Source: JBKEBQ01 sp047973225 (GTDB taxonomy: Bacteria > Bacillota_I > Bacilli_A > Erysipelotrichales > Erysipelotrichaceae). Taken from it: a DNA stretch of 26,980 bases. This document shows positions 1 through 7,078 of the stretch, piece by piece. The first letter of the stretch is position 1. Each line of letters opens with the position of its first letter. Position numbers and translations under genes: made by a program. The stretch spans positions 1 through 26,980 of the forward strand of contig JBKEBQ010000014.1 in NCBI GenBank assembly GCA_047973225.1. Reading direction: 5' to 3'. The notes under the pieces were generated by a model. The model searched no databases, had not been told where the DNA came from, and saw only the letters and a list, made by a program, of their open reading frames with translations.

Positions 1-264
1 AGCAGTGATATATTCAATACCTAAAACAATAAATGATGGTAATAGGAGTCTTTAATTTCATATTATCATCATTTTACTTTTCTATTAGAGAAAGCCTCGA
101 TACTTTTTTGTATGCTCAATATCATTTCTAAATTGTCCACAAATATATTGCTGACACTTATATTACCATACCAAAAGATCCTTTAATGTAGAATTTTTTC
201 ATTCATACGCATTTTTTATATACATACGAATCTTATAAGAGTGTAATTAAAATCCCAAACTAAA
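1..264. other. Gene-free stretch, no recognisable feature
   Basis: AT-rich sequence with stop codons in all frames. It lies just downstream of the broken helix-turn-helix remnant on the minus strand and may be decayed remains of the same gene. I could not recognise any protein segment in it with confidence. Confidence 0.5.
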
Positions 265-413
265 TTAATATTTGACATTTAATCTATGTATTTCTTTAAT
301 ATCAGAGCGGATGGTACGGTCACTAACATTTAACGCATAGATAAACTTTGCCCCTATCCATGCTTCTTTTTTTGTAAAAGTTTAATGATTTCAGTTCGGC
401 GCTTATTCAGCAT
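265..413 (-). pseudogene. Remnant of an HTH regulator (DeoR/BglG-type N-terminus), frameshifted
   Basis: The minus strand has an ATG at 411-413 preceded by an AGAGGA ribosome binding site. It reads MLNKRRTEIIKLLQKKK and then runs into a TAG. A one-base shift at the run of seven T (plus strand, about 366-373) restores WIGAKFIYALNVSDRTIRSD, followed by IKEIHRLNVKY and a stop. ALNVSDRTIRSDIKEI is the recognition-helix pattern of the HTH_11/HTH_DeoR type that begins BglG/MtlR/LicR and DeoR regulators. The 149-nt length is not a multiple of three, which fits the frameshift. The rest of the regulator is absent. That this is a gene remnant is clear; the exact family is inferred. Confidence 0.7.
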
Positions 414-485
414 GTTGGTGTCCTCTCTTTCATTATCTTTACTTCATTATACATGCTTTTTATTTTTCTTATACGATATAAAACG

Positions 486-501
486 TTCCTATTGGTAGGA
501 A
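486..501. promoter_or_regulatory. Palindrome upstream of the broken HTH gene, possible operator
   Basis: TTCCTA-TTGG-TAGGAA is a perfect 6-bp inverted repeat with a 4-nt spacer, about 70 nt upstream of the ATG of the broken regulator. A TATAAT-like -10 box on the minus strand (446-451) lies between the two. The position suits an operator for autoregulation or a binding site of a lost neighbour. Function is inferred from symmetry and position only. Confidence 0.35.
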
Positions 502-582
502 ATGCAAAACAAATAAATTTTTTGTCATTTCTTTTAATCATTTACATAAAGTATATTTTCATAAAATTTAATCTTCGTTTAT

Positions 583-615
583 AAAAAGAGTCATGCCAAA
601 TTTGGTATGACTCTT
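583..615 (-). terminator. Intrinsic terminator after the dga-type operon
   Basis: Read on the minus strand, 12-nt arms (AAGAGTCATACC and GGCATGACTCTT, one G-T pair) enclose a short AAATTT loop and are followed by a T run. It starts 28 nt downstream of the dgaF stop codon. This is a strong rho-independent terminator at the end of the six-gene operon. Confidence 0.9.
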
Positions 616-642
616 CCAACGTATGAAAAAAGTTTAGTAACT

Positions 643-1374
643 TTATACAATTTTTTTTATGATATCATATAGCTTTTTTACATCCTCTACACGCGTACAA
701 CCTGATTCTTTATCTATGATTGAAGAGTAGACATGAGGAATGATTTTAGAAACTCCGGCATCAAGTATTATCTTCATTATATCTTCAAAATTATTAAGAT
801 CAATCCCTCCCGTTGGCTCAAGTGTAAAATCATTCCTTGCGCAGGCTTGCGCCACTGTAATCAACTCTTCCTTACACGACAAACCATTCATAGGGAAAAA
901 TTTTATCGAATTTCCTCCCATTTCTTTTATCATCGCAATCGCTGTATCAACAGGAATAACTGCAGGCTCGCACCCCTTACTCAATGGTCCGGTTGAAATC
1001 TTCACATAACCTGGTTTTCCTGATGGTGAAACCAAAGAATTTATATGTGATATTTTATTATCTACACAGGCCCTGTTATAACCAACAGCAGAAAAGATCT
1101 GGTTAAAATGGTTCGCCTTTATTTGCTTTGATATATTGCAAACAGCCTCCCATTGTGCAGGATTACCTCCACCTAGTCCAACAGAAAGGTTCCCTTCAAG
1201 TTCCTTATAATACTTCTGCATATCTAAGACTGCACTTTCAACATCTGGATAATTTGCGGAAAGAACTCCAATAATCGCATGTTTCTCAACTACTTTATAG
1301 CATTCAATCGCATTAGCATGACTTCCTGCAAGGAAATTTAAACATATTTTATCTTTATAATAATTAATTCCCAT
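643..1374 (-). CDS. dgaF: DgaF-type 2-dehydro-3-deoxy-6-phosphogluconate aldolase
   Basis: A 243-residue cytoplasmic protein of the DgaF/KDGP aldolase family, close to the family's usual length of about 245. It should split 2-keto-3-deoxy-6-phosphogluconate into pyruvate and glyceraldehyde-3-phosphate. Family landmarks are IIGVLSANYPDVESAV (about 34-49), SVGLGGGNPAQW (about 64-75), an NQIFSAVGYNR segment, IKFFPMNGL (about 157-165) and EPTGGIDLNNFE near 186-197, the phosphate-binding end of a TIM barrel. It is the last gene of the operon, seven nt after dgaE, with an AGGTG ribosome binding site five nt before the ATG. Its place directly after a DgaE-type lyase and a mannose-family PTS matches Salmonella dgaABCDEF. 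The activity is inferred from family and context. Confidence 0.9.
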   Translation of the reverse strand: MGINYYKDKICLNFLAGSHANAIECYKVVEKHAIIGVLSANYPDVESAVLDMQKYYKELEGNLSVGLGGGNPAQWEAVCNISKQIKANHFNQIFSAVGYNRACVDNKISHINSLVSPSGKPGYVKISTGPLSKGCEPAVIPVDTAIAMIKEMGGNSIKFFPMNGLSCKEELITVAQACARNDFTLEPTGGIDLNNFEDIMKIILDAGVSKIIPHVYSSIIDKESGCTRVEDVKKLYDIIKKIV

Positions 1375-1381
1375 ACTACAC

Positions 1382-2497
1382 CTACTTTCTGATTTTTTCT
1401 AATACAGTCCGAATGATGTCTAATTCCTCTTTCCCTCTTAAGGGACGGGGATCTATGGAAATTGATCCCACATTCGCCTGATAATCTCGTGTATAAATTT
1501 GTGGATTATTTTGCACTAATTTCTCTACTAACGCAAGTGCACTTAATCCATAAATATTTTCATCAACCGTAATTTTAGATCGATATATTTTTCGCCCTGC
1601 TTCATCTTTTATGATTTCGGCTTGCAGTCCTTTGATTTCGTTCACTTCATTATTGAAAGTTAGAAGTTGTTCGTAATTTACCGTTGGAATATAACCTCCG
1701 TTTTTTTGATATATTTCCACAGCTTTTACTAAGCCTACAATGTTTTCTTTGCCAACTTTCATAACCCTACCAATACCTTTATATTGTAACCTCATATTAT
1801 CTGCGTCTTTTGTATTTCTGCAAGCTACGAATCCCGATGTTGGCCCAGATATTGCCTTTGCTCCAGAATAACATACGAAATCAGCCCCCATTTCCATATA
1901 CATTGATAAATTTTCCTCAGCTGCCGCATCGACAATAATTGGTATGTTATTTTCATTTGCAGCAGCAATTGCAGCTTTCGCATCAACCATATTTTTTTGC
2001 ACACAATGGTGACTTTTAATAAAGATAATTGCTAAAGTTCGCTCCTTTGATATTGCTTGTGTGATATCTTCTATCGAGGACTGATTTGCATACCCCACCT
2101 CAACAACTTTTCCACCACCAATTTCGATCATAGAATCAATAGGAGCACCAAAATTCACATTTTGGCCTCTAAGCATAATAACCTCTTTCTTTAGCGAATT
2201 ATTCACTGTTTCTTGAAATCTATGTACTTTCGAAATATCCGATCCACAAAGTAATGAAGCTATGGACAATGCGATTCCACTGGATGCCGAAGATGTAACA
2301 CACACATCATTTGCCCCAATCATGGTAGCGATTTTATTGCCAGCTTCTTTATATAAATCATCAATAACTACATAACTTTTTGCTGCCTCTAATAAAGACT
2401 CCCCTACTTCATCACCTATACAAGAAACGCCTAATTTGGTCATTCTTCCGGATGCATTAATCACCGAAGGGAGACCGAATTGTTTGAATATACTCAT
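1382..2497 (-). CDS. dgaE: DgaE-type D-glucosaminate-6-phosphate ammonia-lyase (PLP enzyme)
   Basis: A 371-residue SelA-like fold-type I PLP enzyme, which is the usual length for DgaE. In the Salmonella pathway DgaE converts D-glucosaminate-6-phosphate to 2-keto-3-deoxy-6-phosphogluconate plus ammonia. Visible landmarks are INASGRMTKLG (13-23) at the N-terminus, a SSASSG cofactor-phosphate segment (69-74), IVDAAAEEN (188-196) with D190 expected to contact the PLP pyridine nitrogen, and SGAKAISGPTSG (211-222), where K214 should form the Schiff base. The ATG is preceded by TAGGAT about nine nt upstream, and the gene starts nine nt after the EIID stop. Other SelA-like lyases look similar, but the flanking DgaF aldolase and PTS genes make this assignment strong. 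Confidence 0.87.
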   Translation of the reverse strand: MSIFKQFGLPSVINASGRMTKLGVSCIGDEVGESLLEAAKSYVVIDDLYKEAGNKIATMIGANDVCVTSSASSGIALSIASLLCGSDISKVHRFQETVNNSLKKEVIMLRGQNVNFGAPIDSMIEIGGGKVVEVGYANQSSIEDITQAISKERTLAIIFIKSHHCVQKNMVDAKAAIAAANENNIPIIVDAAAEENLSMYMEMGADFVCYSGAKAISGPTSGFVACRNTKDADNMRLQYKGIGRVMKVGKENIVGLVKAVEIYQKNGGYIPTVNYEQLLTFNNEVNEIKGLQAEIIKDEAGRKIYRSKITVDENIYGLSALALVEKLVQNNPQIYTRDYQANVGSISIDPRPLRGKEELDIIRTVLEKIRK

Positions 2498-2506
2498 AAT
2501 TTGATC

Positions 2507-3343
2507 CTACAGTATACCCAATAATGAACACACAATACTGAAGATTACAACAGTAATTAAAATAGTATTATATCTTGGTCCTTTTTTTGTTAAATAATAA
2601 TAAATACCAAAAACTGCAATCAAGGGTAATAACCCCGGCACAATTTGATTTAAGATATCTTGCACAACAATGGTCGTACCTTCTGATATGTTAAAACTCA
2701 AAGGTGTAGTAATAGAAATATACGATGCACTCAATGCCCCCATCATTATCAATCCGATTACATTTGCAGTAAAAATAATTGATTTCATCATACCACTTTG
2801 CATAAGACCCATAATTGATTTTTTTCCTAAATCATATCCCTTATGTATTAAAACATATGAAATAGCAATGGTAATTCCCGGATACAGAATAAGTGGCATA
2901 ATCCCCCCTAATGGTGATCCTTCATTGGCAAAAGGTAGAAAAATGCCAATAATAATAGGCATAACTGCAGCCCAGATAATCGCATCTCCCATGCCAGCAA
3001 TCGGACCCATAAGACCCGTTTTAATCCCAGTAATTGCAGCATCCGTAACACTATTTTCACGAACTTTCTCTTCTTCCATTGCAATCGTGATTCCTTGAAT
3101 TACGGAACCAAAAATTCCTTCAGTATTAAAGAAAATTAAATGGCGTTTCAACGCCTCACTTAATTCTTCATCGCTTTTGTATAACTTTTTGAGTACCGGT
3201 GTCATTGACGCACAAAATACTAAACTCTGTAAACGCTCGTATGAGTTGGACAACTCAGCTCCCGCATAATAAATCCACATAGACTTTGTTATGTCTTTTT
3301 TAGATAACAATTTTTTGATTTTTACATTAGTTTCGTTAGACAT
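2507..3343 (-). CDS. dgaD: PTS mannose-family EIID, probable glucosaminate transporter subunit
   Basis: A 278-residue integral membrane protein of the mannose/fructose/sorbose PTS EIID family, at the usual family length. The N-terminal cytoplasmic part holds KKDITKSMWIYYAGAELSNS and FFNTEGIFGSVIQGI, then the signature TGIKTGLMGPIAGMGDAI, where mannose-family EIIDs carry a T-x-LMGP-x-AGxGD loop. Several hydrophobic segments follow, with a last membrane span at the C-terminus (ITVVIFSIVCSLLGIL). It forms the membrane channel together with EIIC and overlaps the EIIC stop by 8 nt, which suggests translational coupling. The D-glucosaminate substrate is inferred from the DgaE/DgaF genes that follow it. 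Confidence 0.88.
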   Translation of the reverse strand: MSNETNVKIKKLLSKKDITKSMWIYYAGAELSNSYERLQSLVFCASMTPVLKKLYKSDEELSEALKRHLIFFNTEGIFGSVIQGITIAMEEEKVRENSVTDAAITGIKTGLMGPIAGMGDAIIWAAVMPIIIGIFLPFANEGSPLGGIMPLILYPGITIAISYVLIHKGYDLGKKSIMGLMQSGMMKSIIFTANVIGLIMMGALSASYISITTPLSFNISEGTTIVVQDILNQIVPGLLPLIAVFGIYYYLTKKGPRYNTILITVVIFSIVCSLLGIL

Positions 3344-4094
3344 TTTCTATTCCTTCCTTTCTAAACATAATCATTCTAATAATCAAGGCAAAACATGTCC
3401 CGAAAATTGCCATAGCCATTACATCTAGACCACCATAAATAACCATAAAGTATCCAATAAGAAAGAATGGGATAAGGGATTTTTTTCCAATTACCATAAT
3501 TGTGATCGCAAACCCCAACGCTGGTAAGATACCTCCCATAATTTCAAATGAGTGCATCAACCACTCAGGGAGAGCGCTCAATAAATCAGCTGTAACGCTT
3601 GCTCCTAAATAATTAATTAAAAACACAAATGGGAAGCGTATCAAAAAACCCGTAAGCGCTGGATACAAAAATGCACATCGCATAATTCCATTACAGTCAG
3701 CCTTTTCCGCGAAATTATCAGCTCTATGAACCCACACTGCATTTGTAATACGCCTCAATTGGTCCACGAAGACACCAATAACACCAAAAGGAATTGCCAA
3801 CGCCACTGCTACTTCAGGACTCATATCTGACATTACACCAAGAGGAATCGCAATACAACCTGCTAAAGCTGGATCAGAGGGAACATTTCCTCCTGGTGTA
3901 GATGTCACCCCTAAATAAACCAGTTGTAATGCTGCACCGATCTGCATCGCCAATTTCATTTCACCTGTGATTAAACCAACAAAAACTCCAATAACTACCG
4001 GTTGTAGCAAAGCGCTTGAAAATGTATAACCAAAACGCAAGCGACAAAACCAATAGTAAACTCCCATAAAAATTGAGATAAACAATACATTCAT
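3336..4094 (-). CDS. dgaC: PTS mannose-family EIIC, probable glucosaminate transporter subunit
   Basis: A 252-residue polytopic membrane protein, the EIIC partner of the adjacent EIID. The family signature is GLITGEMKLAMQIGAALQLV (about 40-59), followed by STPGGNVPSDPALAGCIAIP, the conserved segment of mannose-family EIIC near the sugar-binding site. Hydrophobic segments continue to the end, which is a short basic and acidic tail. It sits 14 nt after EIIB with an AAAGGAG ribosome binding site and overlaps EIID. Membrane location and transport role are well supported by family; substrate is inferred from the operon. Confidence 0.88.
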   Translation of the reverse strand: MNVLFISIFMGVYYWFCRLRFGYTFSSALLQPVVIGVFVGLITGEMKLAMQIGAALQLVYLGVTSTPGGNVPSDPALAGCIAIPLGVMSDMSPEVAVALAIPFGVIGVFVDQLRRITNAVWVHRADNFAEKADCNGIMRCAFLYPALTGFLIRFPFVFLINYLGASVTADLLSALPEWLMHSFEIMGGILPALGFAITIMVIGKKSLIPFFLIGYFMVIYGGLDVMAMAIFGTCFALIIRMIMFRKEGIENV

Positions 4095-4108
4095 TTTTCT
4101 TTTCTCCT

Positions 4109-4597
4109 TTATCTATATTTATTTAAAATACTTGAAACATCTTGTGGTGCATCTTCTGGAATCGTCTGGAAATAGATGTTTACACCTTTTCCGGACAACT
4201 CTTCCAAAATCAATGCATCTGAATCATCTAACGTAATATTTTGAAATACAACCTTACGGTTTGGTGCTCCTCCTAGTCCTCCTACCTGAATATCAAGGAC
4301 TTTCACGCCTGCATCATAAACATTTTTCATAACTGCTAAGCTCGGTAGTAAGAGTAATATTTTTCCTTCTCCAAACTCATTCTCCAAATACGCTTTTATC
4401 GTCTCTTCTTCACTAAAGCAATCAACCATCATGCCTTCAGGCGCAGACATCAAATAAACACTTTTCATAAAATCATCATTTGCTAATTCATCACTAACAA
4501 CGATAATACGATTTGCTTGCGATTGGTTAACCCACTTTGTCATCACTTGTCCATGAATTAAACGTGAATCAATTCTACACAATACTATTTTTCCCAT
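4109..4597 (-). CDS. dgaB: PTS mannose-family EIIB, phosphoryl-transfer subunit
   Basis: A 162-residue soluble EIIB domain of the mannose/sorbose family, of normal length. The N-terminal motif RIDSRLIHGQV carries H15, the histidine that accepts phosphate from EIIA and passes it to the incoming sugar. YLMSAPEGM (about 49-57) and KVLDIQVGGLGG (about 99-110) are further family segments. The ATG has an AAGGAG ribosome binding site, and only four nt separate it from EIIA. It acts at the cytoplasmic face of the EIIC/EIID channel. The sugar is inferred to be D-glucosaminate from the downstream enzymes. Confidence 0.9.
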   Translation of the reverse strand: MGKIVLCRIDSRLIHGQVMTKWVNQSQANRIIVVSDELANDDFMKSVYLMSAPEGMMVDCFSEEETIKAYLENEFGEGKILLLLPSLAVMKNVYDAGVKVLDIQVGGLGGAPNRKVVFQNITLDDSDALILEELSGKGVNIYFQTIPEDAPQDVSSILNKYR

Positions 4598-4601
4598 TAA
4601 T

Positions 4602-5021
4602 TTATTTTTCTCCTTTTTTCATTTGCTGAATTATTTCTTTAACTACATCTTTACATGACTCTTCCCCGACTTTTAAAACAGCTTCAAAATCAATTACACC
4701 CTGAAATTGCAACTGTGAACAGGCCTCTAAAAGAAGCGGTGAACTCAATCCAGACAGTACTTTAATTCCTGTATCTTTTCCTATCTTGGCAGCGACATTG
4801 CTTGTCGTACCGCCAAATAAATCTGTCAATATTAACGAATTTTCCGATATTGTATTTACATAACTTAATACCTTCTCGTAATATTCAGAAAAATTATATT
4901 CTGCTTTAAGGGGTATCTCATGTGTGCAAGATACTTTTCCCAAAATCATACCTAAACTTTCCACAAGTTGCATCCCCCATCCACCGTGCGTCAAAAGTAA
5001 TATCTTTGTCTCTTTTTCCAT
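4602..5021 (-). CDS. dgaA: PTS mannose-family EIIA, first gene of the dga-type operon
   Basis: A 139-residue EIIA(Man)-type protein. LLLTHGGWG places the phosphorylatable histidine at H12, which receives phosphate from HPr. ILTDLFGGTTSNVA (about 63-76) is the typical D-L-F-G-G-T/S-P/T-x-N segment of the family. It is a free-standing EIIA rather than an EIIAB fusion. It is the first gene of the operon and starts with ATG five nt after a GGAGG ribosome binding site. Upstream lie a cre site and a strong promoter with a palindromic operator, so transcription is probably under both catabolite control and the divergent RpiR-family regulator. Confidence 0.9.
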   Translation of the reverse strand: MEKETKILLLTHGGWGMQLVESLGMILGKVSCTHEIPLKAEYNFSEYYEKVLSYVNTISENSLILTDLFGGTTSNVAAKIGKDTGIKVLSGLSSPLLLEACSQLQFQGVIDFEAVLKVGEESCKDVVKEIIQQMKKGEK

Positions 5022-5030
5022 AAAACCTCC

Positions 5031-5044
5031 TGTAAGCGCTTACC
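5031..5044 (-). promoter_or_regulatory. cre site (CcpA box) in the dga-type operon leader
   Basis: TGTAAGCGCTTACC fits the cre consensus TGWAARCGYTWNCW at all positions but the last. It is a near-perfect palindrome just upstream of the EIIA ribosome binding site and about 90 nt downstream of the promoter -10 box. A CcpA roadblock inside the leader is a known mode of glucose repression in Bacillota. Sequence match is seen; CcpA binding is inferred. Confidence 0.65.
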
Positions 5045-5061
5045 TGAAGGCGCTTTTTTTA

Positions 5062-5082
5062 CGTTTTGAAAATTACAAAACG
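5062..5082. promoter_or_regulatory. Inverted repeat in the leader, possible second operator
   Basis: CGTTTTG-N7-CAAAACG is a perfect 7-bp inverted repeat with a 7-nt spacer, so its half-sites are 14 nt apart. It lies between the dga promoter and the cre site. It could bind the divergent RpiR-family regulator or form an RNA hairpin in the leader. No T run follows on the minus strand, so it is not a standard terminator there. Confidence 0.35.
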
Positions 5083-5132
5083 CCAATTAATCTATTTTGT
5101 CTAATGTTGTGCACTACATTGTTGACGTTGAA

Positions 5133-5161
5133 ATTGTAGCACGCTACAACAAGGGTGTCAA
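5133..5161 (-). promoter_or_regulatory. Sigma-A promoter of the dga-type operon
   Basis: On the minus strand TTGACA (5156-5161) is followed by a 17-nt spacer and TACAAT (5133-5138). The -35 box is a perfect match and the -10 matches 5 of 6 positions. It drives the EIIA gene, whose ATG lies about 110 nt downstream. A sigma-70-type promoter fits the lack of a sigma-54 activator in this locus. Confidence 0.8.
5134..5149. promoter_or_regulatory. Palindromic operator overlapping the dga promoter -10 box
   Basis: TTGTAGC-AC-GCTACAA is a perfect 7-bp inverted repeat with a 2-nt centre. It covers most of the -10 hexamer and part of the spacer of the minus-strand promoter. A protein bound here would block RNA polymerase, so this is the best candidate site for the adjacent RpiR-family regulator acting as a repressor. 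The palindrome is seen; the binding protein is inferred. Confidence 0.6.
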
Positions 5162-5181
5162 CTCCATCTCAGAATATTTCT

Positions 5182-5210
5182 TTTACGCCTAATTTATAGT
5201 ATACTATTTA
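5182..5210 (+). promoter_or_regulatory. Weak candidate promoter of the first RpiR gene
   Basis: TTTACG (5182-5187), a 17-nt spacer and TATTTA (5205-5210) match the sigma-A consensus at 4 of 6 positions each. A TATACT at 5200-5205 is an alternative -10. A GAGGAG ribosome binding site follows, eight nt before the ATG at 5232. This gives a short leader for a divergent regulator gene. Confidence 0.4.
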
Positions 5211-5231
5211 TAAAAGCGAGGAGATATAAGT

Positions 5232-6104
5232 ATGTCTTTTTCAAATGATTTATCGACAATAGCCTTAATTGATTCCATGTCCAATCAATTTACAAAAACA
5301 GACTGGAAAATTGTTCAGTTCATTAAGAAAGAACCCGATCTGTTCGTTTCTTTTTCTGCTGCAGAAATAGCATCTAAAATCGGTATTTCTGATGCTAGCA
5401 TTATACGTTTTGGCCAAAAACTTGGCTTTGACGGCTTCTACGAGCTTCGCACTCGATATAAAAGAGAATTGGAAAATGCAGACAACATTGCCCCCATGGA
5501 TCAAAATGCTTTGTTCGAAAATGATTATTTATTGGCCATTAAACGTTTATTTCATACAATTAGCAAAGCAGATACGAGTCAATTCATAGAGCACTTAGAA
5601 AAAGCCGAGAGCATTTATGTTTGCGCATTTAAACAAAATCACTATATGGCAAAAATATTTGCCGATAAATTTCTTCTTTTAGCATATAAGATCAAAGGAA
5701 TCACGAGCATGAATGAGTTTAGCCTATATGCGCAACATGCGAAAAAGCAAGATTTATTTATTATACTCGATATTAATACCGACTACCAAGCGTTAAAAAT
5801 TCACATCAACACTTTGAACATGCTAAATGCCTCTGTAATTCTTATTAATGATTTAAAAAAAGGAAACTTAAATCAATACAGTGTATTACATTTTTTAATA
5901 CCGAAAACAACAGACTTATTTTCTGAATATGCAATTTCAACCAATACTTTTATTCTCATTCTAATAGATATTTTATTTGATTCGCTTTTGCGATCAAATC
6001 CCAGTAAGCACAGTATTACACTAGCTCAATCCATAGAACTTACGAAAAATGAAGAAGAAATTAAGTTTAAGACAAACAAGCTTCGTGCTATGTTTGAAAA
6101 ATAA
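5232..6104 (+). CDS. RpiR-family transcriptional regulator with divergent SIS domain
   Basis: A 290-residue regulator. Residues 1-80 form an RpiR-type winged helix-turn-helix (HTH_6): SAAEIASKIGISDASIIRFG at 42-61, then the family phrase QKLGFDGFYELR. Residues of about 110-250 align in outline with a SIS sugar-phosphate domain, but the usual SGxT loop is replaced by DINTDYQ and the first glycine-rich strand reads YVCAFKQNH. The effector pocket may therefore have changed or been lost. It is transcribed away from the dga-type operon, so it probably controls that operon through the palindrome at 5134-5149. In Salmonella the equivalent operon is controlled by the sigma-54 activator DgaR. Whether this protein activates or represses is unknown. 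Confidence 0.88.
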   Translation: MSFSNDLSTIALIDSMSNQFTKTDWKIVQFIKKEPDLFVSFSAAEIASKIGISDASIIRFGQKLGFDGFYELRTRYKRELENADNIAPMDQNALFENDYLLAIKRLFHTISKADTSQFIEHLEKAESIYVCAFKQNHYMAKIFADKFLLLAYKIKGITSMNEFSLYAQHAKKQDLFIILDINTDYQALKIHINTLNMLNASVILINDLKKGNLNQYSVLHFLIPKTTDLFSEYAISTNTFILILIDILFDSLLRSNPSKHSITLAQSIELTKNEEEIKFKTNKLRAMFEK

Positions 6105-6604
6105 TCCTTTTAATCACACATTTAGAGCTTTACAGTATATAGACATTACCTCTACACGCCTTCTAAAAGTTAATGATTTTTAAGGGGTACATTACGCAAA
6201 AAAAACGTTTTCTCTTCCAAAATTGCGCTTTTTATTTCTTAAGTGTTTTTTGCATTGCAAGGATTTTAACAAATATGCATTGACTTCTAGTCTGTGTTTT
6301 TAAATAATTATATTTTGTTTTCCACTATGCCTGCTATTATTTTCAATGAGGGTACAACATTCTCACGATTCGATCTGTTTTCGGGATTATTATTATATGA
6401 TTCTTTTGATTTAATGTTCTAATTAACAAATAATTCGCCCACATTAAATTTTCTAATGTCATAGTCAATCACCTTTTTTTATTTCTGTCTTCAACTCCCT
6501 TTCTTCCATGGATTATCAACGAAACATCAGCAGCGTTCACAATTTATTGCAATATTTCAAAATTTATCTTTGTCTTGGATTTGTATTGTCCATGACTAGT
6601 TCCA
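6105..6604. other. Decayed intergenic stretch with one tiny possible ORF
   Basis: About 500 nt without a recognisable gene. The only coding-like element is a 39-codon minus-strand reading frame at 6343-6462 with an AAGGTGA ribosome binding site six nt before its ATG; it begins MTLENLMWANYLLIRTLN and ends RMLYPH. I do not recognise it. It may be a real small protein or the broken start of a lost gene. No clear terminator was seen right after the RpiR gene. Confidence 0.35.
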
Positions 6605-6991
6605 TATTATGATGAAGCATTAATTAAAGATTATCGATGGAATATGGATGTATGTGCGAAGTATACAAAAAAATGTTAGCAAGTGAGCATCCGCTAGATA
6701 CTATTTTTTTCAGGCACTGATACTTGAGCTTCTATTACTTTAGGAATCATTTATTGTTTAGGTTTAAAATTCCCTGAAGGTGTAGCAGTTGTAGGCTTCC
6801 ATAACTTTCCTTTTTTTCCACATTCCATACCTCCTTTTACGACCATTAATAGCCCAACTAGGCAAAGAGGAAAGGTTGTGATGAAGCACATGTATGAAGT
6901 AATCAGAAATAACGATAAACAAATTATATTGGTCCAAGATTTTGTCCGCATCCCAACCCCTAATCAATTTAAAAACTCACCGTATTGGTGA
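6605..6991 (+). pseudogene. C-terminal remnant of a LacI-family regulator gene
   Basis: Three joined frames give YYDEALIKDYRWNMDV, then KKMLASEHPLDTIF, then SGTDT-stop-ASITLGIIYCLGL, KFPEGVAVVGFHNFPFF, HSIPPFTTINSPTRQRGK and VVMKHMYEVIRN. This follows the effector-binding domain of LacI/GalR regulators (tDxxAxGxxxxLxxxGxxvPexvavvGFdn, then sIPPlTTI). There are two frameshifts, both at homopolymer runs (A7 near 6667 and T8 near 6704), plus an in-frame TGA after GTDT. The N-terminal DNA-binding domain is missing. The in-frame stop and missing N-terminus make sequencing error an unlikely full explanation. It ends at a TGA at 6989-6991. Confidence 0.85.
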
Positions 6992-6996
6992 GTTTT
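6972..6996. terminator. Bidirectional terminator between the LacI remnant and the arcC operon
   Basis: AAAACTCACC and GGTGAGTTTT form a perfect 10-bp stem with a GTATT loop. T-rich tails occur on both strands, so it can end plus-strand transcripts from the LacI remnant and minus-strand transcripts that leave the carbamate kinase gene about 80 nt away. Confidence 0.85.
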
Positions 6997-7078
6997 GTTA
7001 TATGCTCATTTTTTTACCTTTTAATTTTGATTATTCTACCAACTTTATCGTCTGAAAAATCAACGATCATTATCTCTT

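Noticed and set aside
5041..5060. Plus-strand intrinsic terminator (GCGCTT followed by T run)
   Set aside because: No plus-strand gene ends upstream of it except the antisense of the operon; the same bases are better explained by the cre palindrome, so I did not list it as a terminator.
6751..6967. Short minus-strand reading frames of 66-67 codons
   Set aside because: They lie opposite the LacI-family remnant, whose plus-strand reading matches a known domain, and have no ribosome binding site, so they are shadows.
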